64,000 nt of DNA. It comes from JAQVWU01 sp964628455. Its GTDB lineage: Bacteria; Bacillota; Clostridia; Oscillospirales; CAG-272. Made by a program: the position numbers and the translations under genes. The stretch lies in the NCBI GenBank assembly GCA_964628455.1, contig CAZVPD010000003.1, positions 31,295 to 95,294 on the forward strand, in the 5' to 3' direction. Position 1 is the first letter of the stretch. Each line of letters opens with the position of its first letter. Shown here piece by piece: positions 42,019-49,678 of this stretch. Below the pieces are notes generated by a model. That model was not told the DNA's origin and did no database searches. It was given only the letters and a program-made list of their open reading frames with translations.

Positions 42019-42051
42019 AAAAAAGGACGCACAGCTTTTCTGTACGCCCCT
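42019..42051 (-). terminator. Intrinsic terminator of the rpmH-khpB operon
   Basis: On the minus strand GGGGCGTACAG pairs with CTGTGCGTCC (G-T pairs included) around AAAAG, then six T. It lies about 110 bp past the khpB stop and about 30 bp before the flavin reductase start. Confidence 0.8.
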
Positions 42052-42160
42052 GCAGGTAATACACCGGCCGTGTTTATTGATTTTTATTCCTGTTTAAAAT
42101 CCGTTCCGAACCGGTTCCGCCGTATACTATCCGCGGTGCGGCGGTCAGGGCTTAAGGAGA

Positions 42161-42940
42161 TTAAACGCCCGTGGTTTTGCCGGTTGTTTCGGCAGTCTGG
42201 GGTTTGGGTTTCGGTGCGGGGGTGCGGTCGGCCGTATTTGAAGGACGCCGTGTTCTTGTTTTTGTCTGACCGGGTTTGGCCGTGTCCCCTTCTTTTTTCT
42301 CATCGAGAAATATGACTATTTTACGGTTGTTGTCTGCACCGACGGATGTCGTCGTAACACCCTGTATATTCTGTATTTCGGAATGTATGATGCGGCGTTC
42401 GTAAGGATTCATGGGTTCGAGTGTTACGCTTTTTTTATATTTCAGAACTTTTTGAGCCATGCGTCCTGCGAGCTGACGCAGAGTTACCTCACGTTTTGCG
42501 CGGTAATCTTCGATATCGACCGTTATTTTCATGTAGCCGTGTGATTCATCGTCTTCTTCGCGCTTATTGGCGACAAGATTCACAAGATACTGCAGCGAAT
42601 CGAGTGTTTCTCCGTGATGCCCTATCAGAACCCCGGCTTCCGCGCCTTCGATTTTGATAAGCTTACCGTTTCCCGAACCGGGCAGGTCATGAACAGACGC
42701 TTTTGCTTCGAGTTCCATGTCACTGATGATTAAATTGACAAAATCAAGCGCCGAACAATCGCTTCCGGCTTCGTAAAAAACCTTTACCTTTGCCGGAACT
42801 TCTCCGAAACCGAGGAATCCTTTTTTAGGCATTTCAATGATTTCGTAGGTGACAAGATCACGGTCCACACCCAGTTCTTTTGCTCCGTTCAGAATGGCTG
42901 CCTCCACGGTCTTGCCGGAAGTCGTTATTTCCTGTTTCAA
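42161..42940 (-). CDS. khpB: RNA-binding protein KhpB (Jag/SpoIIIJ-associated)
   Basis: A 259-residue protein with the three Jag parts: an N-terminal Jag_N domain (MKQEITTSGKTVEAAILNGA, ending PKKGFLGFG near residue 46), a KH domain with IGHHGETLDSLQYLVNLVAN near residues 110-129, and an R3H domain (RRIIHSEI) near residues 185-195. A basic Thr/Pro/Lys-rich tail of about 45 residues is longer than usual. KhpB binds small and messenger RNAs and affects cell elongation in Gram-positives. It is downstream of yidC, the conserved order. A strong GGAG site precedes the start. Confidence 0.95.
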   Translation of the reverse strand: MKQEITTSGKTVEAAILNGAKELGVDRDLVTYEIIEMPKKGFLGFGEVPAKVKVFYEAGSDCSALDFVNLIISDMELEAKASVHDLPGSGNGKLIKIEGAEAGVLIGHHGETLDSLQYLVNLVANKREEDDESHGYMKITVDIEDYRAKREVTLRQLAGRMAQKVLKYKKSVTLEPMNPYERRIIHSEIQNIQGVTTTSVGADNNRKIVIFLDEKKEGDTAKPGQTKTRTRRPSNTADRTPAPKPKPQTAETTGKTTGV

Positions 42941-43044
42941 GTATTACACTCCTTCTTTTGCGGCATAATGCGCCGGACATATCCTGTAATTGCATGCGCT
43001 TCCGCTTCGTTTCGATATGTGCTGCAGCGGTATATCCGCGCGGT

Positions 43045-44232
43045 TTATTTTTTGTCCGGACTGTTTTCGTCCGCATCCTCTTCGTCGATACGGTGCAGCG
43101 AACGAACCCTGGGCTTTTCTCCGTCAGCCTTTTTCTTTTCGGCAGGTTCGAAATTCGGATCGTCTTTTATCGGTGCCTTTCCGATCATCCCGCCTTCTTT
43201 TCCGTTATTCTGGCTTTTCCCCGCTTTTTCGGGCAACTCACGCCTGTCTCCCGCGGTTTCATCTTCATCGATACGGTGGAGGGAATGCGTCTTCGGCGTC
43301 TTTTTCTCTTTCCGGATAGATCCGTTCATTTCTTTTTCGGCATTTTTATAATCGTCATCGGTAAAAACAGGGACCGGATACATTTTAGCTAAAATCATCT
43401 GCTGAACAACACCCAGTACATTCTGATAGATCCAGTAGACACCGACAACCGCGGGAACCGTGAATGTTATCCATACGGAGAACAGAGGCATCGTAAAATC
43501 CATGATTTTACCGGACATGGCCGCATTCGCACCGCCCTGCTGCGGAGGCTGATAGGTAAATTTACGGGTAAGCTTCATCGAAAGGAAGGTGGCGGCGAAG
43601 GTGATCAGAGGGATGATCAGAAGCCAGGACGGGGGTGTGAAACCGGGGATTTTCGAGAGATCAAAAGAACCCCCGAACATATTGAAGTTGGGTATATCCG
43701 TCACCTTGAATCCGCCGGGAAGAACATCGGCAAGAGCGGCAAAGTTCTCTTTCATGATCTGAATAATTTCAATTTCGCTCAGGATGTTTTTTGTCCCGTC
43801 GAGAACGCCGATCTCAATCAGCTTTTCTTTTATTCCGGGTACGGAAGCGCCTATACGGTTTATATAAGTAAGCGGATTTCGGATAACATTATACAGAGCT
43901 ATAATAATCGGAAACTGCAGGAGCAGCGGCAGACATCCGCCCACAGGATTATAATTTTCTTTTTTATAGAGGTCCATCACCTCTTCCTGCATTTTCTGCT
44001 GCGTCGGCTTATCCTCGCGTCCGGCGTACCGCTTGCGGATGGCCGTTTCTTTCGGACGCAGCTGTGCCTGCTTGATCTGATTTTTTTGCTGCTTGATCCC
44101 CAGAGGGAACATAAGCGCTTTCACGATGATGGCGAACAGCAGAAGCGCAAGCGCATAGTTCGGGATAATCATATAACAGAATTTTATGATATAACCGAGC
44201 GGGACATTCAAAATATCCATGATACCTGACAT
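43045..44232 (-). CDS. yidC: Membrane protein insertase YidC (Oxa1 family)
   Basis: A 395-residue YidC/SpoIIIJ-type insertase. Hydrophobic segments lie near residues 10-45 (IIPNYALALLLFAIIVKALMF), 95-120 (GGCLPLLLQFPIIIALY), 205-225 and 245-285, with the hydrophilic-groove Arg expected around residue 74 in the cytoplasmic hairpin. Bacillus-type YidC proteins start with a lipobox; this one does not. The C-terminal tail from about residue 300 is long, charged and contains a repeated SLHRIDE-D/E motif twice (about residues 319-327 and 379-387). YidC inserts small membrane proteins with SecYEG or alone. The gene lies 27 bp after yidD. Confidence 0.95.
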   Translation of the reverse strand: MSGIMDILNVPLGYIIKFCYMIIPNYALALLLFAIIVKALMFPLGIKQQKNQIKQAQLRPKETAIRKRYAGREDKPTQQKMQEEVMDLYKKENYNPVGGCLPLLLQFPIIIALYNVIRNPLTYINRIGASVPGIKEKLIEIGVLDGTKNILSEIEIIQIMKENFAALADVLPGGFKVTDIPNFNMFGGSFDLSKIPGFTPPSWLLIIPLITFAATFLSMKLTRKFTYQPPQQGGANAAMSGKIMDFTMPLFSVWITFTVPAVVGVYWIYQNVLGVVQQMILAKMYPVPVFTDDDYKNAEKEMNGSIRKEKKTPKTHSLHRIDEDETAGDRRELPEKAGKSQNNGKEGGMIGKAPIKDDPNFEPAEKKKADGEKPRVRSLHRIDEEDADENSPDKK

Positions 44233-44259
44233 GTGGTGTGCTCCGATTTCTTGTGTTGT

Positions 44260-44505
44260 TTATTTTATTGGTCTGTTATTTCGTTTTTTTTTTGGAACGG
44301 GATCAAATCCGCCGTGACTGTTGAACGGATTGCAGCGCAAAATCCTCCATATACCGAGTAACAGACCGACCATTAAGCCGTGTTCTTCAATCGCCTCGAC
44401 GGCATACTGAGAACAGGTTGGATAAAATATACAGCTCGGACGTATTTTCAGAGGGGAAAGCACTTTTTGATATACGCGGATCAGAAATAAAAAAATTTTT
44501 TTCAT
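44260..44505 (-). CDS. yidD: Membrane protein insertion efficiency factor YidD
   Basis: An 81-residue protein with the YidD signature SCIFYPTCSQYAVEAIEEHG (about residues 24-43) and a conserved CNPFNSHGGFDPVP end. The N-terminus is an amphipathic helix (FLFLIRVYQKVLSP) that attaches it to the inner face of the membrane. YidD assists YidC-dependent insertion. It lies between rnpA (16-bp gap) and yidC, its normal place. The lysine- and arginine-rich tail after residue 70 is common in the family. Confidence 0.95.
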   Translation of the reverse strand: MKKIFLFLIRVYQKVLSPLKIRPSCIFYPTCSQYAVEAIEEHGLMVGLLLGIWRILRCNPFNSHGGFDPVPKKKRNNRPIK

Positions 44506-44521
44506 AGTATATTATTCTTTA

Positions 44522-44917
44522 TTATTTTTGTCCGGCAGGGGGAACACAAATCATATCAAGTTTTTTCATGGCAGCCGTCAGATCCTCTTTCACCTGCTGC
44601 ATTTTTGCGGTAACCGCCGAATCGCGTGCCACAATAACAATAATAAAGCCGCGGCGGATACCCGCCTCGCGGTCTGTCATACGATAAGCCTCACGTATAA
44701 TTCGTTTGCAGCGATTTCGGACAACCGCACATCCGATTTTTTTTGTGACAGTCAGCCCTACCCGGTTCACCGCTTCTTTAAGCGGATTTCGTTTTTTCAG
44801 CAGCCCGGCGTGCGTATCCCGCAAAACATATACGACGACGGTCCGGCCGACATATTTTTTGCCTTTTGCATAGGCTTTCGAGTAAAGGTGGTTTTCTTTT
44901 ACCGCTGTCAGTTTCAT
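44522..44917 (-). CDS. rnpA: Ribonuclease P protein component
   Basis: A 131-residue basic protein, the protein subunit of RNase P that helps the catalytic RNA trim the 5' end of pre-tRNAs. The conserved RNR motif is seen as VVRNRCKRIIREAYR (about residues 66-80), preceded by VGLTVTKKIG. It begins MKLTAVKENHLYSKAYAKGK, as in most Clostridia. The gene is 151 bp downstream of rpmH in the same direction; the gap holds a CCGGCA/TGCCGG stem-loop at 45031-45046 of unknown role. Confidence 0.96.
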   Translation of the reverse strand: MKLTAVKENHLYSKAYAKGKKYVGRTVVVYVLRDTHAGLLKKRNPLKEAVNRVGLTVTKKIGCAVVRNRCKRIIREAYRMTDREAGIRRGFIIVIVARDSAVTAKMQQVKEDLTAAMKKLDMICVPPAGQK

Positions 44918-45068
44918 TTTTTATTCACTTTGCAGGTCCGGACTTTTTAAAGGCTCCGATAATGAAAACAGAAAATAGAAGTCAGAAAACATTAATGCTC
45001 TCCTCTCTCCATTTTCTGAATTTCGAGCTGCCGGCAATACTGCCGGTTTTAATTTTATCCTTACCGGA

Positions 45069-45203
45069 TTAATAGGTAAGTCTTTCTCTGCCTTTGGCGC
45101 GTCTTCTTTTAAGCACTTTTCTGCCGTTGGCGGTTGCCATTCTTTTTCTGAAGCCGTGCTCTTTATTGCGCTGTCTTTTCTTAGGCTGGTATGTTCTCAG
45201 CAT
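45069..45203 (-). CDS. rpmH: 50S ribosomal protein L34
   Basis: A 44-residue basic protein, exactly the usual L34 length. It starts MLRTYQPKKRQRNKEHGFRK and ends KGRERLTY. It is a component of the large ribosomal subunit. It heads the rpmH-rnpA-yidD-yidC-khpB operon with a consensus promoter at 45328-45357. In most Bacillota this gene points away from dnaA across the origin. Here it is read in the same direction as dnaA and lies downstream of gyrA. Confidence 0.97.
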   Translation of the reverse strand: MLRTYQPKKRQRNKEHGFRKRMATANGRKVLKRRRAKGRERLTY

Positions 45204-45327
45204 TTTGCCGCACCCCCGTTCGTTTTTTTTCCGGTCAATTTATATGACATTATTCCTGCGTTGATTTTTTCAACCGCACCGGAAGCGTTTTTATTTAACC
45301 GTATTCTTTTTTTGCACCGTGTTCTTT

Positions 45328-45357
45328 ATTATACACATAAAAGAGCCTTTTTGTCAA
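45328..45357 (-). promoter_or_regulatory. Sigma-A promoter of rpmH, overlapped by a DnaA box
   Basis: On the minus strand TTGACA (45357-45352), 18-bp spacer, TATAAT (45333-45328), both perfect, about 125 bp upstream of the rpmH start. The DnaA-box word TTATACACA (45329-45337, plus strand) covers the -10, so DnaA binding would compete with RNA polymerase. Confidence 0.82.
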
Positions 45358-45494
45358 GAGATAAAAGATAAATTCTTTGTGATGTCAACATATCGGAACA
45401 CTTAAATCCTGTCGGATACTACATATTGAAAACCTTCATTCTTATGGTACCATATAGCGATTAAATACTATGCGTTCGCTTTCCGTTTCTTTTT

Positions 45495-46088
45495 TTAATA
45501 CGTGGGACTGTCTATCAGCCAGACTCCGTCCTGACGGCGGAGCGATATATTCATTTTTCCGGGTTCCCCGTTGGTCATGCATTCGACTTCGGTTCGTATA
45601 AGATCCGCTCCGGCCTCCTTTACAACGGCTGTTTCGGTAAAAATTTCGGTGTCGAAATCATACGGGTCATAACAGATGTCTGTCGTCAGAAATCCTTCTT
45701 CGTTTTCGGCAAACCGGGGATCTATATCGCCTGCTCCTTCGAACATAACGGTATAGACCGACGTTAAATAATCCTTCGAAAAAACTTTTTCGGCGGCAGT
45801 CTTGATTTCGGCAATGTTTTTATACGGGCTGTCCGGAGAGGCTTTATAATACTGCGCGGTTGTAACGGTAGTCAGCGGAACCGCGCTTTCATCTTCGGGT
45901 CTGATGCCGGTTCCCCAAAAAATTTCGTTGAGCTGCTGGGAACGGGGAACCAGGTCCGCAAGAAGCGACCGCGCTTCCTCGTCCGAAATTCCGGAGGCAC
46001 AGGAAAATAAAAAAATCACGGAAAAAACAACAGAAAGGAAAACCGTTTTTTTATAAATAATTTTCCTGTGTTTTTTTCTTTCGCTCAT
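45495..46088 (-). CDS. Hypothetical lipoprotein
   Basis: A 197-residue lipoprotein with a basic N-terminus (MSERKKHRKIIYKK), a hydrophobic core and lipobox FLFSC with Cys30. The mature part of about 168 residues begins with SDEEARSLLADLVPRSQQLN and ends with a beta-rich segment (MNISLRRQDGVWLIDSPTY) that resembles the end of NTF2-like or DUF4878-type lipoproteins. I do not recognise a specific family. It is 39 bp downstream of gyrA and is probably co-transcribed with it. Conserved lipoproteins next to housekeeping genes are often envelope factors, but no role can be claimed. Confidence 0.7.
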   Translation of the reverse strand: MSERKKHRKIIYKKTVFLSVVFSVIFLFSCASGISDEEARSLLADLVPRSQQLNEIFWGTGIRPEDESAVPLTTVTTAQYYKASPDSPYKNIAEIKTAAEKVFSKDYLTSVYTVMFEGAGDIDPRFAENEEGFLTTDICYDPYDFDTEIFTETAVVKEAGADLIRTEVECMTNGEPGKMNISLRRQDGVWLIDSPTY

Positions 46089-46127
46089 GGAATAAAAATC
46101 CTTTCCCGAAAAAATATTTAATAGAGG

Positions 46128-48692
46128 TTATATATCGGAATCATCGGTCAAATCGGCTGATTCATCTTCGGAATCGAATTCATTGTTTTCCGAAAGTATT
46201 TTATCGGGGGCAGCGGGCAGCGGATGAGCCGCAATTTCCTCTTCAATCTCTTTGGTGTCGACATTTTCGTTTGCGACAAGCGCAAAGCCTATGATGGAGG
46301 ACCCTTCGGCGGGTTTCATGACAATAACTCCCCCTGCCGTTCTGTGCTGAACCGATATACGGTCTACAGGTATCCGGATGATCGTGCCGTCATCTGTAAT
46401 GATCATAACGTCATCGTCGTCGGACACGGTCGCTATACCGGCAAGCTTGCCTTTTTTAATGGTGTTATGACAGCGGACTCCGCCCCCTCCGCGGTTTTCA
46501 AAGCAGCGGAAATCATCGAAACTGCTGCGCTTGCCGTATCCCTCATCGGTTATAACCAGCATTTTCTTTGTTTCGTCGACTATGCAGGCTCCCGCAACCC
46601 TGTCATTCTTTTTTAACCTCACTCCGCGGACGCCTTTTGCCGTTCTTCCCATGCAGCGGATTTCGTTTTCGTCATACCGCACCGCATAACCGTCGCCGGT
46701 CGCAATGATGATCTGATCGGTTCCGTTTGTATGACGCACAAAAACAAGCTCGTCGCCTTCGTTGAGCTTAAGTGCGATTTTGCCGCCTCTGCGTTTTATT
46801 TCATATTCTTTCAGGGACGAACGCTTTACTATTCCGTTTTTCGTTACCATAAGCAGATATTCGTTTTCCGGAAAACTGTGCAGCGCAATCAAGGCGGTGA
46901 CTTTTTCACCCTCGTCGAGTTCCAGAATATTGATGATATTGGAGCCTTTTGCCGTCCTTCCCGACTCGGGAATCATGTATGCTTTTTTGAAATACACACG
47001 GCCGCGGTTTGTAAACAAAGCAAGATAGGAGTGCGAATCGGCAGCGATGCAGTGCTCGACAAAGTCTTCGTCTTTTGTGCCCATGCCTATGACTCCCTTG
47101 CCGCCGCGTCCCTGTGCGGAATAAACATCCGAGGGCTGACGCTTGATATAACCGGCATGTGTCATGGTGATAACGCATATATGCCGTTCGATCAGATCTT
47201 CGAGAATGATCTCATCTTCGACCGGTATGAGTTCCGTCCTCCTCGGGTCGGCATATTTACGCTTTATCTCGAGCATTTCCGATTTTATGATGTCTTTCAA
47301 TTTATTTTCATCTGCGAGAATCATCTCGCATTCGCCGATGAATGAATACAGCCTGAGCAGACGGTCTTCGATTTTCTGCCTTTCCAGTCCCGAAAGCCGG
47401 CCCAGCGTCATATCCACAATCGCCTGCGCCTGTTCGTCTGACAGAGAAAAAGTTTGTATCAGATTTTCTTTTGCTTCGGGAATGGAGAGAGACGAGCGGA
47501 TGATGCGTATAACCTCGTCGATATGGTCAATGGCTGTCTTATAGCCCTCAAATATATGGGCGTCGTGGCGTGCTTTTTCCAGGTCGAAGAGAACGCGGCG
47601 GCCCACAACTTCTTCCTGATGGGCGATATAACAGGACAGCATCTGTTTCAGTGTCAGAACCTTCGGGATGTTATCCACAAGCGCCAGCATATTCACAGCG
47701 AAGGTATCCTGCAGCTGGGTAAATTTATAGAGCTGGTTCAGTATGACCTGACCGTTGGCATCACGGCGGAATTCTACGACGATTCGCATGCCGGCCCTTC
47801 CTGTTTCGTCGCGGATCTCGGTTATTCCTTCGATTCTTTTGTCTTTGACACAGGCTGCCATCGTCTCAACCAGATTCTGTTTGTTCACCTGATACGGTAT
47901 TTCGGTCACTATGATCCGGTGTTTTTCCTCATCGATTTCCGCTTTGGCGCGAACAATGATCTTCCCGCGTCCCGTAGCATATGCGGAATAGATTCCGGCA
48001 CTTCCGCATATGGAGGCGTATGTCGGAAAATCGGGCCCTTTTATATATTCCATTAAATCCGCAACAGAAGCGTCGGGATTATCCATCAGATAGACCGTTC
48101 CGTCTATTACCTCCCCGAGATTATGGGGCGGAATATTTGTCGCCATGCCGACTGCTATACCTATGGATCCGTTTACCAGCAAATTCGGAAAACGAGAGGG
48201 CAATACGGTCGGTTCGACGCGCCTGTTATCGAAATTCGGAGCAAAACTGACGGTATTCTTCTGGATATCCGCCATCATTTCATCGGAAAGCCGCGACATC
48301 CGCGCTTCGGTGTATCTGTATGCGGCAGGCTGGTCTCCGTCGATGTTGCCGAAGTTTCCGTGACCTTCAATCAGCGGATATCGAAGCGCAAAGGGCTGAG
48401 CCATCCGGACCATGGTGTCATAGACAGCCGAATCCCCGTGCGGATGATAACGTCCCAGAACATTGCCGACCGTCGCCGCCGATTTATGAAAAGGCTTTTC
48501 GTAGGTTAATCCGTCCTCCTGCATGGCGTAGAGAATCCGGCGGTGAACAGGTTTCAGTCCGTCGCGCACGTCAGGCAGAGCACGCGACATAATAACGCTC
48601 ATCGCATACTGAATGAACGAATCCTTTACTTCCTTTGCCATCTCAATATCGAGTATTTTCTGATTTTCAAATTTATAATTTCCGTTATCCAT
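46128..48692 (-). CDS. gyrA: DNA gyrase subunit A
   Basis: An 854-residue gyrase A subunit, full length, that cuts and rejoins DNA during ATP-driven negative supercoiling. The catalytic tyrosine is in AAYRYTEARMS (about residue 123). The fluoroquinolone-determining region reads HPHGDSAVYDT, so the Ser and Asp that correspond to E. coli Ser83 and Asp87 are present. The C-terminal DNA-wrapping beta-pinwheel starts near residue 510, and its GyrA box reads AQGRGGKGV. The last 40 residues are acidic. It is separated from gyrB by a pfkB-family gene, which is unusual. Confidence 0.97.
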   Translation of the reverse strand: MDNGNYKFENQKILDIEMAKEVKDSFIQYAMSVIMSRALPDVRDGLKPVHRRILYAMQEDGLTYEKPFHKSAATVGNVLGRYHPHGDSAVYDTMVRMAQPFALRYPLIEGHGNFGNIDGDQPAAYRYTEARMSRLSDEMMADIQKNTVSFAPNFDNRRVEPTVLPSRFPNLLVNGSIGIAVGMATNIPPHNLGEVIDGTVYLMDNPDASVADLMEYIKGPDFPTYASICGSAGIYSAYATGRGKIIVRAKAEIDEEKHRIIVTEIPYQVNKQNLVETMAACVKDKRIEGITEIRDETGRAGMRIVVEFRRDANGQVILNQLYKFTQLQDTFAVNMLALVDNIPKVLTLKQMLSCYIAHQEEVVGRRVLFDLEKARHDAHIFEGYKTAIDHIDEVIRIIRSSLSIPEAKENLIQTFSLSDEQAQAIVDMTLGRLSGLERQKIEDRLLRLYSFIGECEMILADENKLKDIIKSEMLEIKRKYADPRRTELIPVEDEIILEDLIERHICVITMTHAGYIKRQPSDVYSAQGRGGKGVIGMGTKDEDFVEHCIAADSHSYLALFTNRGRVYFKKAYMIPESGRTAKGSNIINILELDEGEKVTALIALHSFPENEYLLMVTKNGIVKRSSLKEYEIKRRGGKIALKLNEGDELVFVRHTNGTDQIIIATGDGYAVRYDENEIRCMGRTAKGVRGVRLKKNDRVAGACIVDETKKMLVITDEGYGKRSSFDDFRCFENRGGGGVRCHNTIKKGKLAGIATVSDDDDVMIITDDGTIIRIPVDRISVQHRTAGGVIVMKPAEGSSIIGFALVANENVDTKEIEEEIAAHPLPAAPDKILSENNEFDSEDESADLTDDSDI

Positions 48693-48718
48693 GTGATTCC
48701 TTTAATATTTATATATGA

Positions 48719-49648
48719 TTATAATTTTTTTACTTCGATGCGGTCCGAGTAACGCTCCATTTCTTTTCTCTCCGGAAAAACAGTTCCTTCAAGCGTTATT
48801 TTTACCGCAGCAGCCGATGACGCAAAACACAGGGCAGGGGGAATGCTTCCGGTCAGTTCCCGCATATAAAGGAAAGCGGCCAGAAAGGAGTCGCCGGCTC
48901 CGGCAAAGCTTTTCGCTTCGGTTTCCGGGGCATTCACTGTGTATAACCCTTCTTTTCCGGCATAAACCGCACCTTTTTTCCCCAGGGTACAGAGGATTTC
49001 CACAGACTTATCCACATATAAACAGGCTGCCGCTTCCGCAGCTTCATTGAGCGTTTCTATTTTTTTTCCGAGATAAGCGCCCAGTTCATGGTTGTTCGGC
49101 TTGATAAGCGAGGGCTTCGCTTCGATTCCGAGATGCAGAGCGTCTCCGTCGCAGTCCAGAACGGTTCTTGCCCCTTTTTTTTTCAACCCGTTGATAACAG
49201 AGTTATACACACCTTTATCCACACCCTGTGGAATACTGCCGCCGAGTACGAAAAGTTTTCCGCAGGCTGTTGATTTATAAAGCGAACCTAAAAGGGCATC
49301 GAGTTCAAAGGACGCGACCGGACCTCCGGATTCATTCGCCTCGGTCGTCTCACCCGTACCGGTGATCATTTTTATGTTCATGCGGGTTTCGGCCTTTGTT
49401 TCGGTAAAGTGTATGTCAATGCCCTCGGCAGTAAGAATATCGCGCAGAAGCACACCGCACCTGCCCCCGGAAAAACCGAATGCAGCCGACGGAAGCCCGC
49501 ATTTCTTTAACATGCGCGAGACATTGATTCCTTTGCCTCCGGCTGAAAGCGATGATGAAAGAGCGCGGTTAAGCTCTCCTGAGCAGAATGTTTCAAACCG
49601 CATGGTACGGTCAAGTGCCGGATTGAGAGTCAGCGTTATTATTTCCAT
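48719..49648 (-). CDS. PfkB-family sugar kinase (1-phosphofructokinase type)
   Basis: A 309-residue ribokinase-family enzyme of the FruK/LacC branch: it starts MEIITLTLNPALDRTMRF, has SAGGKGINVSRMLKKCG (about residues 36-52), LFVLGGSIPQGV, LIKPNNHELGAYLG and the anion-hole signature FAGAGDSFLAAFLY near residue 250 with the catalytic Asp. It probably phosphorylates fructose-1-phosphate or tagatose-6-phosphate. No fructose PTS gene is nearby, and its position between gyrB and gyrA is odd. Four perfect DnaA boxes lie within its coding sequence (48938-49223). Confidence 0.9.
   Translation of the reverse strand: MEIITLTLNPALDRTMRFETFCSGELNRALSSSLSAGGKGINVSRMLKKCGLPSAAFGFSGGRCGVLLRDILTAEGIDIHFTETKAETRMNIKMITGTGETTEANESGGPVASFELDALLGSLYKSTACGKLFVLGGSIPQGVDKGVYNSVINGLKKKGARTVLDCDGDALHLGIEAKPSLIKPNNHELGAYLGKKIETLNEAAEAAACLYVDKSVEILCTLGKKGAVYAGKEGLYTVNAPETEAKSFAGAGDSFLAAFLYMRELTGSIPPALCFASSAAAVKITLEGTVFPERKEMERYSDRIEVKKL
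48938..49223. other. Cluster of four DnaA boxes inside a pfkB gene
   Basis: Perfect DnaA-box words occur at 48938-48946 (TTATACACA on the minus strand), 49008-49016 (TTATCCACA, plus), 49203-49211 (TTATACACA, plus) and 49215-49223 (TTATCCACA, plus). The last two are only 3 bp apart in the same orientation. All lie in coding DNA, partly as Val-Asp-Lys and Val-Tyr-Asn codons. The site is about 5 kb from oriC. Confidence 0.6.
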
Positions 49649-49678
49649 AGAGTTTTTTTCTCGTGTTTTTCAAACTTA

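Noticed and set aside
45031..45046. A CCGGCA/TGCCGG hairpin between rpmH and rnpA as an rpmH terminator
   Set aside because: The T-run is on the wrong side for the minus-strand transcript, so it cannot be an intrinsic terminator in that direction; kept only as a note under rnpA.
47671..47679. A perfect DnaA box inside gyrA
   Set aside because: A single word encoding the conserved gyrase segment Val-Asp-Asn-Ile; on its own it is best explained by coding.
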